From Mesodorylaimus sp. YZB2_4 (lineage: Eukaryota > Nematoda > Enoplea > Dorylaimida > Dorylaimidae), in NCBI GenBank assembly GCA_030248295.1, contig JASANH010001668.1, positions 868,001-932,000 on the forward strand: a DNA stretch of 64,000 nucleotides. Reading direction: 5' to 3'. Positions 39,197 to 58,941 of this stretch are shown one piece after another. Within the stretch, counting starts at the first letter, position 1; each line of letters starts with the position of its first letter. The position numbers and the translations under genes were made by a program. The notes under the pieces are model-generated. The model searched no databases, had not been told where the DNA came from, and was given only the letters and a program-made list of their open reading frames with translations.

Positions 39197-40128
39197 CAGC
39201 GTTGCCAGATACGAAAAATGAATTCCACTGCTAGGACCCCTGAAATCCACTATCAGACACTACACATCTTTCCAAAATCCACTACAACAGTCACTAAAAA
39301 TTTTAATCGCAACAGAGCGATAATGCAACATTTTTGGTCCACCCTGGATACAAAATGGCTTTCAATCAATCAAAATTTTGAGTTTTGGTAGGCTGCTTGA
39401 TAAATCGATCGGTGTACGTACGTGATTCCGCCCAGCAGTCCAGCCAGTCGATACAGCCCGTGATGCCTCGCAGATATTTAGCACCCTACCTTGAAAAGTT
39501 CTGCTTTACGCGTTTCGATTCATGAAAAGGGAAGCGAGCATGCTTGTTTTGCACGGCAAAAAAATTACCATACACGAATGGTCGGTCCTGGCAACGTGAT
39601 TTTCATTTTTGCACAGAAAAGGTGAAGGGACAGAAGAGAGTTTTATTTTTTCAATGCAATGTTAAACTCGGTTCGGGTCAAAAAAAAAGAAGACAGAAAC
39701 GGTGTTGTTTCAATCTTGGCTTTGAAAAAAAACTAGAACTTATCTATTCTCCTAAGATCGACTAAAACCCCACAACCTATGGGTGATCCGAATTTGGACC
39801 GAAGCGAGCCCAAGCGGAACGAATGCGCAGTTTTTAAAAATACCCTTGCCGAGCGTGTAGCTGGGCTTTAACCAAAATTTGAAGCAGTTTTGGTCGCGGG
39901 GAATTCGCTGAGTCAAACAAACTAAAAAAAAAACATCGCTCTCTTGTTAATTTTTAGGTAATAAGAGGAGTTTGGTGTTAGGAGCTCCGGATTTGGGCAC
40001 TTCACCCTAACAACTACAATTCACTGCGTGACCATTACTCATGGAAAACCACCATAGTGGCCACCACGCCACTACGGACACCCCAAATCCACCAAAGTAG
40101 TGAAATTCCACTACGTCTGGCAACGCTG
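39197..40128. mobile_element. hAT-like non-autonomous element, 932 bp
   Basis: The terminal inverted repeats CAGCGTTGCCAGA (left) and TCTGGCAACGCTG (right) are exact, and weaker inverted matching continues inward (GAATTCCACT..GAAATCCACTA versus TAGTGAAATTCCACTA). CAG.GTTGCCA ends are typical of hAT elements. The flanking 8-mers GAAGGGGG and AAAGGAAG are similar but not identical. There is no transposase. Confidence 0.65.
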
Positions 40129-40987
40129 AAAGGAAGGGTTGGCGAGCAACAATTTGGCACGCAGCAGCCAGGGATCCCGTGTCTGCTGCGCGAGGGAAAA
40201 GACTATCTGCTACCATGTAATCGCATCAACCCATTACATTGTGAATGGGCACTTTATGTTTTAGCTGGAAATACAATATATCGAACGGGTTGCGAGGTGG
40301 CAGCAGAGGCAAAGCGCCGATGCGAAGCTAGTCGATCGACAATTGACAAAAACGACATGTTCGAATGGCATCTTTCGGCCAGGTGCGTGTGCAGGTAGCC
40401 GTGGACGTATTTGAAGGAGATGTGTGCACCTACTTCAAAAAATGGGCGCGAGAAATTGAGCAAGATGTCGTGGGCGAAATGAAAATATATGCCGACAGAA
40501 ACTAAACTGCATAGAAATTTGATTCGGCAAAAAGAGAAACTGCAGTAAAAAATGTCAAGAAGCTTTGCTTCATAACAAAGCCATTTCATCAAGACTTGTC
40601 ATTGATTTTCAAAGGCGTGCCTGAGTTATTAGAATATGTTCATCAATTTTTACGTTTGAAGTACTAGTTTTGCCCCAGATCGATCACACAGGATCGATTG
40701 GAAGGAGATTTTTCTATTTTACGCGCTCGCGCGTGAGGTGGCCAGAATCCAACGGTTTATGATGCTGCGTTTTGTTTGAAATCCCTGAATGTTAGCCGTC
40801 TTATCGTTAGTGCTCTGAAGTAACTGTACGATAGTGCGTCCCTGAGGTGACATATACGTATACTGTATATACTTCGCTCTCAATCGTTCATGCAATACTC
40901 TTCATTTTTCAGCTCTTGAATCACATTACTTTTTCACCTGAGACATATGTAGCACTCAACTTAGTTCGCAGTGGCAAGGCAGGCACA
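40129..40987. other. No gene recognised
   Basis: A plus-strand frame crosses the hAT-like element's right border (40057-40398) and reads well but has no domain that I know. No splice pattern around it is convincing. Confidence 0.35.
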
Positions 40988-41842
40988 TTAACAGCTGGAG
41001 CAAAGAAACCAGAACTTTTGAATATCTGCTCGAGCAAAGCGCACACGTCTGCCCGGACGATCATTTCGTACAAAAAAACTATCGAGCTCATGACTGATGA
41101 TGAGTATCAAATCACCCGCACACGAACGTAAAGTAAATGAAACTTCGCATTTGAGATCATCGTCCCTCAAGGAAGCCTCGACTAGTACCTTAGAGATTCG
41201 ATTGCCATGATATGCATCGAGGTTAACACTGAAAGCGTGAGGTAGACTGTAAAGCTTCTTATCGATACGGCGATCCCAGTGATCACCAGATTTAACGTTT
41301 GGTGCAATAGCCTCTGAAAGTCTCGGAGCCTCCTTTTTCAACGGGTGATCCGATTTGGCAAGAGTTGATGCCAAAGAATTGATAATAAAACCGCATTGAA
41401 TCTCATAGCGTTGATGAAGTGCCGAGTCGATTTCTATGAACAATTCGGGAATTCGACTGAGGGGCGTCGAGATCAATGGAGATCGATCGATACGCGAAAT
41501 ATCAGACGGAGCTACTGAAGCAGTGAACAAAACAAATTTTCTGAGCGTATCTTCGCATTGATCGATCAAATCGTTTAATTCGGAAACCGTTATCCAATCC
41601 AAAATTGATGTCTATTTAAAAATGATGTCGCCAGCAATCAAAGCCAGAATTCCACCGGAGTTGATCACTCTCTTCAATTCTTCACCATAAACTTGAGCGA
41701 ATTCGACGAACTTCTTGCACTGGAATTCATTTTCTAACGCTCGCTGATAGACACAAGAAAACGTGATTCGAGCTTCAAAATTGACGGAACCACTTTTCGA
41801 GAGGGCCAAAAATGTTGATCCAAAATCAAATAACCGATCCAT
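40988..41842 (-). pseudogene. Unidentified 280-codon gene with one in-frame stop
   Basis: From the ATG at 41842 the frame reads MDRLFDFGSTFLALSKSG through SGGILALIAGDIIFK. It meets a TAG at about 41612 and continues in the same frame with TSILDWITVSELNDLIDQC, FTASVAPSDISRIDRS and CGFIINSLASTLAKSD to 40988. No intron fits around the stop. Apart from it the frame is free of breaks, so this may be a recent pseudogene or retro-copy, or a readthrough gene. I do not recognise the family; hydrophilic and hydrophobic blocks alternate as in a globular cytosolic protein. Confidence 0.45.
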
Positions 41843-42179
41843 GTTGGTCTTGAAAGTGTCGTGAAGCGAGTCTGATCAGTAATCATTTTATACAGTGCAT
41901 ATAGGTGGTCTGATTTTGTTTTGAATTTGAGTTGGACTCGATTGATGAGTCGGCCCACATGGCGCTGATTGACAAGCCGCTAAGAGGTCTGCTCGGCCGC
42001 CACCCAGTGAGCCAGCCAGTGCCGAGTGAGTAGCATGTGAGCGGTGATGTACTGTGTAAAGTACTGTTCGAGTAAAGGCTTGGTCCAAGCGGTCGGTTTG
42101 TGAGGAAAAGAAAAAAGAGAAAATCCAAGCCAGCCATTCTCTTCTGTTAGGAAAACAACGCTTCCACCTTACTTCTGCC

Positions 42180-42740
42180 CCAGCAGAAGAATTGGTAGCA
42201 AAACGTGGTTCTCGCCCAGGTTCTGATTTGAATTTGATTGAATATGAATTGATTCGGATTCGATTCCGATTTTTGAGTTTTGGAAATGCACAAGGCACCT
42301 CGAAATTTGATGATTACGGAATACGAGGAAGGACACATTCAAGATTACTTGATTATGCGCGGGAATTGTGTTTTAACTTAAACTTGAATAGCAGCATTGC
42401 TCTAAACTGTGACAAAATCAAGAAAAAACTTGATCTTGATTCCAAAAATCACTCGAAAACTTGAACTTGAATTGAGATTTTGATGTAATATGCACTGCAG
42501 CATGCAATCAGGTTGCAGCTGGTAATTTTCGATTCAAGATCAAGAAATCTTGATTTAATCAAGATTGAAACTTGAACTTGATTCCAAGCTTTGTGCGCGA
42601 CTTGATTAAATCAAGATTGACTTGAAATATTCAAGAATTATTCTTGAAACTTGAATTCATTTCCCTTTACTTTAATTTAATCAAGTTTGTTTAGAAATAG
42701 CATTCCGATCCAAACTTGAATGAATCAAGGTGCTGCTGAA
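42180..42740. repeat. Word-cloud repeat of AATCAAG / CTTGATT
   Basis: Words such as ACTTGAACTTGA, AATCAAGATT, CTTGATTTAATCAAG and AATCTTGATT recur on both strands at irregular spacing, densest at 42340-42730. Palindromic TTGATTTAATCAA occurs more than once. It is not a regular tandem array. Confidence 0.65.
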
Positions 42741-43665
42741 ACTGAATCTCACTTTTACCGTGTGCCCTGTTCGTGTTGTCTGAATCTCAAATTCATACTT
42801 ACCAGTATCGCGGATTGATTCGAATTGTATTTAACTGTCGATTCAAGGAGTTGGACCTATAAATCAGAAGGAGACTGCATTTCCTATACCGCAATGTTAT
42901 AAATTTCTAGCGGGCTTATTTACACCTTGTCATAAGCAGTTTGTGTCTGCGCAGAGTGTGCGCGACCTTCACTAGGGTCTTCCCTTCGCTGGCACGGAGG
43001 TAAAACAAATATACGCAAAGAAAACAAGAAGTAAAATAGAATATAATGCCAGCCATGATGAAGGGAAATAAGTTTTACTGGTTCGATCGTTTGTTTTTGG
43101 CAGAATAGAAATTTTAGGGTTCGCAAAACGTTTCCAATATCGAAGTACCTAATCCATTGCCGAAATTGATATGAATCAGAATAGCCACCTATGAAACGGT
43201 TTTTAATTACGCCAGTAAGTGTCGTCGGAACGTCTTCTGTTTCTTTATACTCCTTTTTATTCGTCAAAAATGCAATATGGAATTAAATTTGGTCGTCAAG
43301 AACTACGGGGCCGACCGCTCACACTTTGCACAGACACTCAAAACTGCTTATGACAAGGTGTAAAAGAGCCTGCTGGAAATTTATAACATTGCGGTATAGA
43401 AGATATATATATATATATAAATCAAATATATATATATATATAGAAGATGCAGTCTCCTTCTGATTTTTAGGTCCAACTCCTCGGTCGATTCGATGGGATT
43501 AGATTGCATTTTTTTTATGCTCTTAGGTTTTAACAGTGCAGAGTTTGTTTCGTTTCTTTTCTTCGTCAACTTTTCGATGATTCTCGCGCCACGCTGCAAT
43601 GGTCCCGGGCTGATCGATATATAGATTTTTGGATCTCGAAACGCTGTCATAGCCACGTAAGTACA
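42741..43665. other. No gene recognised; (AT)n microsatellite at 43398-43441
   Basis: Two short (TA)n tracts separated by AATCAA lie at 43398-43441. Text around 42842-42865 (CAAGGAGTTGGACCTAAAAATC-like words) recurs in inverted form at 43442-43490, so the stretch 42840-43490 may itself be a foldback element of about 650 bp. Confidence 0.35.
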
Positions 43666-44161
43666 TACAGTAGAGTCCACTTATAGTCACCCTGGATAAT
43701 GTCAAGACTGGTTGCTATCACAGGTTTTAAAAGTCCCGAATTTTCGCCCCATACTTCGTATGTATTGTGAGTTCCCTTATTATCACACTGAATTCGGCAC
43801 AGTAAGCGTATTGTCTCATAAATTTCGTGACCAACAGGAATAAGTATTAAAAAAAGGCTCTTTCATAGTCTTAGCAGTCTGAAAAAAGCGCAATGTCGTC
43901 CAAAACTAGGATTTCTCGCAAGAAAACGCGTATATTTAGGGGCGGGGAACCTCATGCTTTAGCTTTCATTCGATGATCCTCATAAGTTTAAGTTCCATTG
44001 ATTACAGAAACTATCTGAAAAGCGTTGCATCTTCCATAAGTTTGGGAATATACGAAAATGGTCACAAAAGGGTGATAAAACTCAAAAAAGTAAGGTTTTG
44101 GCCATTTTAGTGTGTACTTCGGTTTGAGTCACAGTCCCGATATATTGTCACATTTTCGCAA
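43666..44161. mobile_element. MITE, CAGTCGAGTCC family, copy 3 (inverted, one end missing)
   Basis: It begins TACAGTAGAGTCCACTTATA at 43666 and runs in reverse orientation relative to copies 1 and 2. It reaches the CCGATATATTGTCACATTTTC segment at 44140-44157, and then the other terminal repeat is missing. The BEL/Pao gag relic starts right at this break. Confidence 0.75.
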
Positions 44162-46209
44162 TTTGAGATTTATTTGAACCGATTGACGACTCAACGAGCG
44201 ACTGTTGATGATCTATATCAACAGTCCGCAGAAATACCGGACGGAACTGAAAGAGCGCAGGCACTCGACGAAGATTTCGAGAGAGATGAAGAATTGTTAA
44301 TTCATACTGACGGCGTAATAGCAGAATTGGATTACGCAATAAGACGCATCACTCGTGATCGAGACGTCGAGGATGAACGAGTCGCCCGAGAGCGAGAACA
44401 GCAAACGGCGAGAGCGGACTCTCGTCAAAGTGTGGTCGAATCCGTCACTGACAGGGTCAGCATAATTAAAATGCCAAAACTGCAGCTGCTCACTCTCGAT
44501 GGCCCTGTGACCAAATAGCAGGAATTTTTGGACAGTTTCGAGTCGTCAATTCACGACGATGAATCGATTTTAGATATTAAGAAAATGAATTATTCGATGC
44601 CTCAATTAACCGATTGAGCTTAAGCAGCTGTACAAGGCATGACTGTTACAGCCGATAATCACCCAAAGGTAATCGAGATTTTGAAAGAACTATTTTGAGA
44701 CCCGAATCGCATGATCGATGCTCATGTCCCAGATTTGAGTGCTTTACCTGCGGCGACCAATTAGAAGGGCAGTTGGAGGAATACTTTGGACGCAATCCAG
44801 CGTCATGTGAATTCGTTGGACATTTAATGGGAATCAAATCCCCGACCCGATCCACTTGTTCGATATTAATGTTCAGTGGGATGAAATTAGCGTTGATCAT
44901 CAGGACGACACAATCGATTTATCGAGTCAAGTTGAAATAGATCGATCTGTCTTGTTATTCTCAAACTGTCTTAACTGCTCGAGCTCCGTCTCTTTAAATG
45001 ATTTTTTGTGTCTTTCGGTTGCAAACCAAAGAAAAAAATCGTCTTTCTGATTCAACGATAGATGGATTTTGTAAATTGATCAAGCGCTTACTTTCAAGTC
45101 CAAATAACTTCCCAGAATCTTTTAGTATTGTTCAGCGCGAAGTGCATAGGCTAATTGAAAAAGATTTCGGCAAAATATGTGACGACTTATCCTGGCTCTG
45201 CGGCTCTTGTCAAGCTGTCTCCGCATTTTGAAAAGATTGTATGGCTTGCTGCTGATTTGCAAGCCGACCAAGAAAGTCATTTATCTATTGCAACATGAAA
45301 AAACTAAAAATAAATTATTAAATTTTCAACTGATTCAGCGAAACTATGCCACCAGTCGACCACTGTCCGTGATTTGACAAGCGGCTATTGCTTTCGAAAT
45401 AAGGTTTCACCAAACCCAAGGGGCGACATCCTGACGTTACATCTTCTGATCAATGCGGATGGCGCGAAATTAACAATAGCTAATACAGGGAGTTTTTGGC
45501 CAATCGATGCTCAAATCTGCGAGCTGCCGCCAAAATTACGGGTTAAATTTGAAAATAGTATCTTTTCTGCTCTTTGGCAAGGGGAAGTCAAAACTGCATA
45601 GAATATTCAGATGCAATGTGTGATCGAAGAATTGCGAACCTTGGCAAAAGTTGGATTCCCGGCAACAATAAATGATTGATTATATTTCGTTCACATTCGC
45701 GGTTTAGCAGTTTTTTCTGACTTGCCTGCTGCAGCCAGCATTTTGCGTGTGAATATATGCACTGAAAAGAGCCTGGGGTCATTTTGGATTCTGCTCCCCT
45801 TGTCACCCGCGCTATTAACCAAGAAGTAGTGGAATCTCTCTCGTCTTCAGAATTCTTTCTTTGCCTCTCACGATTCATCTCTCACCGTAGGAAGCCATAA
45901 ATGATCATATCTGATAACGCGGAGTAGTTCGAGCAAGTCGACTATTTCATCATCATTTTATTTCATCGTACTGCAACAATCACGAAATCAACTGGCATTT
46001 CATCACTGAGAATGCTCTCTGGGAATGCGGATTCCATGAACGCCTAATCGGAATAGTAAAACAATGCCTTTCGAAAATCGATCGACTATGCTACTCTTGG
46101 TCCCTCGCAACTGCAAACCATTGCTTGCGAAATCGAAGCAATCCTGAACTCGTGCCCTCTCGTTTTTGTTGGCTCAGATCTTGACGACGTGAACTTGACA
46201 CCTCGCATC
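44162..46209 (+). mobile_element. BEL/Pao retrotransposon relic (gag and integrase pieces)
   Basis: The frame 44174-44518 is a charged coiled-coil-like gag start that ends MPKLQLLTLDGPVTK and then a TAG. The next codons read QEFLDSFESSIHDDESILDI, then PKVIEILKELF and DPNRMIDAHV. This LPKLxLPxFDG..W.EFWDSFESSIH pattern is the BEL/Pao gag hallmark. At about 45900-46200 come integrase C-terminal words (SDNAE, NNAFRKSID-like, CEIEAILNSCPL, VGSDLDDVNLTP), with several stops. Protease, reverse transcriptase and RNase H are missing; a different transposon fragment fills the middle. Stops and shifts make it clearly dead. Confidence 0.75.
45000..45700 (+). pseudogene. EnSpm/CACTA-like transposase fragment inside the BEL/Pao relic
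   Basis: The plus-strand frame 45374-45601 reads GDILTLHLLINADGAKLTIA, then FWPIDAQICELPPKLRVKFE and ALWQGEVK, and continues past a TAG as MQCVIEELRTLAKVGFPA. The D-G...FWPI....ELPP.LR....I...LWQG pattern is found in a widespread animal transposase group usually placed with EnSpm/CACTA. An upstream frame (44998-45231, DSTIDGFCKLIKRLLSSPNN) would be its N-terminal part. Family placement is from memory and unchecked. Confidence 0.5.
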
Positions 46210-46374
46210 AACGATATCAAATCAGAGATCACTTAGAGGTGCGAAGTGTTCCATTCTTCGGCATTGTGCATTGAAAATTCGCGATTGATACAAGGTAGCG
46301 GCGCTTCGCCCACTGCACAATGCCCAAGAATGGAACACTTCACACCTCTGAGTGATCTCTGATTTGATATCGTT
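46210..46374. repeat. 61-bp-arm palindrome at the end of the BEL/Pao relic
   Basis: The arms 46210-46270 and 46314-46374 are near-perfect reverse complements (AACGATATCAAATCAGAGAT, GTTCCATTCTT, GCATTGTGCA), with 43 bases between. The left arm continues straight from the integrase LTPRIND codons, so the right arm is an inverted duplication of the element's own sequence. Confidence 0.8.
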
Positions 46375-47062
46375 CATGATATCGAGGTGTGCGTTTTCTC
46401 TGTTGACCTGAATGGTCTGCTCATCTCGTTTTTCTTGGTTACTGTAAAGCACCATACGCGAAGCGTTGTCGCCTCTTTATCTATATACCTCGCCACAACA
46501 ATAAGGTTGGTTCAAATGCATATTCACGAATTTGCTTGATGAGCAGGGATTAATTTTTCTAAAAGATATGGATATCGAAGAGATATCGAAAAGATTTTGG
46601 AATAGTTTCTGCTTTTTGGCCCTATCATGGATTTCCTTAGCCTTCCTAAAGATTGGCGTAGCGACCCTAGTCTTCTTTTGACATATTAAGGACTTACCAA
46701 TGTTTTTTAAATATACGACCACCATGCAGCAAATGTTTAGGAATACTGTTTTAAGCTGGGATTTGCTAAGGATTACTAAGGAATAACGAAAGATGAAAAT
46801 GCGGGTTCAGGAAATTTGGGTTTTCCTACTACGTTGGAATCAATCTAGAATAAGAATTTGTAGACCGGCAGCGAAAAGGCAGGGAGGGATGCAATCACTT
46901 CCTGAGCGATTTTAATTCTTTTTCATTAAAAACAGTCATTAATCAAAGAAGCAAATTGCCACAGGTTGATCAAATACTTTTAGCATCACAGCTAAAATAT
47001 ATAATATAGCTGAACCAGGAGACATCAGAGCAAATAATTTCACGCGCAAGTATCTTATTTGT
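46375..47062. other. No gene recognised
   Basis: 3' flank of M8 paralogue C. Only short frames; no repeat matched elsewhere in the window. Confidence 0.4.
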
Positions 47063-56674
<9,612 letters not shown>

Positions 56675-57378
56675 TTCAGCTTTTTTGTGCAGACGGGTAA
56701 AACCAGCTGAAATGAGCTAAAATAATGCTGCAATCTGACGACGAGAAGAATCCGGTAGCGAGAAGACAGATTTGACAAGGCAAATCAAGCAGACTTTAGA
56801 CAATTTCGTTCCACACAATTCACGTATTTTTCTGGCTTACAGGTCAAAAAACATTAGTACACTTCAAAAGATTCCCGTTACGTTATCAGCTGGTGACGCA
56901 TCGGTTGTTTATCACTACTAGTACGGCTGCCGAAGCTGGCTCGTAGGTACCTGAAGTTATTAGCAGGTATAAGCTGACGTGTACTGTAAAAAACCTAACA
57001 ATATGACGTGGCCCTTTTCGACCAAGTGCATTATGAAAACCATAATTTCTAAATCTTCCCTGTTGATTTGATCTGTGCAGGGTCTGTGAGGAGTTATCTA
57101 GCGCATAAGCCAGACGTTTTTTGTTAATTGTTTTGCTAAAGCCTGTTTTGCTTAGAGCCGGCCAGTATTCAAACCTTCTATGACCTGTTTTCTTTGAGAA
57201 GATACAGCGCTTCACGGTCCAGCATAGTTCCGCATGTACATTCCCAAAGAAAACAGATTAGCAAGCAAGGCTGTCCATGGACATAGCGGGTTGGCTGAGA
57301 ACCCTGCAGATGTTTGACGGCCGGGACTGTCCCCTCAATGGCTTCCGTCTCTCCACACGGATCACCTCAACGGCACCA
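56675..57378. other. No gene recognised; 5' flank of M8 paralogue C
   Basis: No open frame of interest. I could not fix a promoter element with confidence. Confidence 0.4.
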
Positions 57379-57500
57379 AATGAGTCATCGTTCATGGCCG
57401 GATCGGATCGGATCCAATCCGTTAGGATCGAATATCCGATCCGATCTGATCCGAAAAATCACCATTCGAATATCGGATCGTATTAGCCGAGCTGGATCAT
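57379..57500. repeat. Word-cloud repeat of GGATCGGATC / ATCCGATC
   Basis: GATCGGATCGGATC, ATCCGATCCGATCTGATCCG and AATATCGGATCG recur on both strands within 120 bp. A smaller patch of the same words is at 7134-7160. Confidence 0.6.
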
Positions 57501-57688
57501 CCGATCTGAAATTGGGCCATGGAGTGTGCAGGATCCGCGGGCAAGCGCAGAGCGCTATTTTCTTTCGCTCACTCAAAAGTAGTGTGATGAAAGGTAGAGC
57601 TGATCTGTGCTGGTGCTTCGCTACTTTTCTGCGTAATTTCAAATTGTGAGCTTTTACTTCGAGACGCTTTTAAGACCAGAGAAAGCAT

Positions 57689-58060
57689 GGATGGCTCATT
57701 GTCAGACTTTGCAAATGGTTCAGAGTGTGAGGAAAGAAATATTAGAGGAGAAGGGCTCGACCTGTCCTCTGGAATGTTATTGATCCAGAAAAAGTTGAAA
57801 TCTAATTCTCTTGAGTTAAAACCAGTGGATGATAAGCGCTCATTCGCATAAGCCATGTTCATGATCCGCAGAAGCACGTCGAGTTTGACGATTATGCATG
57901 CAAGAAATGCTTCCAAATGTACAAGTTCTCAGAAGGAAAATCATCGACTGGGAATTTGGTTGCTTATTTCAAATTGAAGCATGGTGTGGACTCGAAACGC
58001 TAAGCCGATTACAAAGAACCAACTGGTCCATCAGCTTAGGCCAGTCGAATTAATTCTTTC
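57689..58060 (+). pseudogene. hAT-type BED zinc finger relic
   Basis: An ATG at 57689 opens 54 codons (MDGSLSDFANGSECEERN, ELKPVDDKRSFA, stop). After a frame change the sequence reads KHVEFDDYACKKCFQMYKFS, then STGNLVAYFKLKHGVD, a BED finger (C-x2-C...H-x3-4-H type) as found at the N-terminus of hAT transposases. A stop follows and no transposase core is present. Confidence 0.55.
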
Positions 58061-58470
58061 GTGCTCCGAAGGCAATAGCGCAATCTCATTCTGAAAAAAT
58101 TAATAAGAGTGTCTGAAATTAAGCGTCGATCTTTGCCTCCCATTCGATATCGTGTCTGGCGAATCTATCGCTAGCAGGTCCACGTTGTTTGGAGACAGAT
58201 AGATTGTCAGCTCAGTCAAAAAAGTCGTGGGGTCACAAAAGCACCAAGAACTGCCCATCTTGCTATGGGAGGCATCATCGTACATCGAGGCACACAGACG
58301 CCCGATGTTAAGTGTATAACTTTGCCCGTCCATATCTCGACAAAAGATCGACAAAAATGGCCAAAATTTTGGGGATGAGCTATGTTTGCTATCGCCAATA
58401 ATCGTGCAAAATTTTGTTGCAAAGGGCTTAGACGTTCTCTAGATCTAAAATGCACGTTTTGCTGTTCCAG

Positions 58471-58738
58471 AGACGACGACGACGACGACGATTTACTTGT
58501 GGAAGGGCCACAGACACCAGCTTGTGTCATATGGGAAATTCGTCAAGTAATCCTTTCCAGGCTTTATCTAGCAGCAAATAGATTAACAGGTCCCGCTTCA
58601 TTGAAGCTTTACCAGACAGAAGGAGAACACTTCACTGGATTTCGAGACGTCGGAGATATATATCAAGATTTTGCGGCGGCAAATGACGATGCGAATCCAG
58701 ATTGGTTTCGAAGCATTGCTGTAATTCATCGTCCTTGA
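58471..58738 (+). CDS. Possible terminal exon of an unknown gene
   Basis: After a good acceptor (TGCTGTTCCAG ending at about 58470) an open frame starts with an Asp run (seven D). It continues LLVEGPQTPACVIWEIRQ, LYLAANRLTGPASLKLYQTE and DVGDIYQDFAAANDDANPDW, and stops at 58738. AATAAA is only 7 bases beyond the stop. No family is recognised, and no upstream exon could be joined. It converges on the minus-strand gene that ends at 58942. Confidence 0.35.
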
Positions 58739-58744
58739 TGTTGC

Positions 58745-58750
58745 AATAAA
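58745..58750 (+). promoter_or_regulatory. Polyadenylation signal AATAAA
   Basis: AATAAA directly downstream of the stop at 58738. Its position fits the end of the putative terminal exon on this strand. Confidence 0.35.
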
Positions 58751-58941
58751 TTAAACTAAATTTTACACCCATGCTCGTTTACAGTGCAGTGTGCTGTACT
58801 TCAGTGTGCTATTATTGTATTTTATCATGCTTTTCACGTTCTACATGTGCGCAGTGAAAATTTCAAAAATGCTCAGACAAAATCATATATTAAAATAAAT
58901 ATAATACATAAGTAGGTACCCTACTGCAAATCGTCGAGACA

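Noticed and set aside
40057-40398. 113-codon plus-strand frame as a gene
   Set aside because: It runs across the right border of the hAT-like element, so the frame is probably chance.
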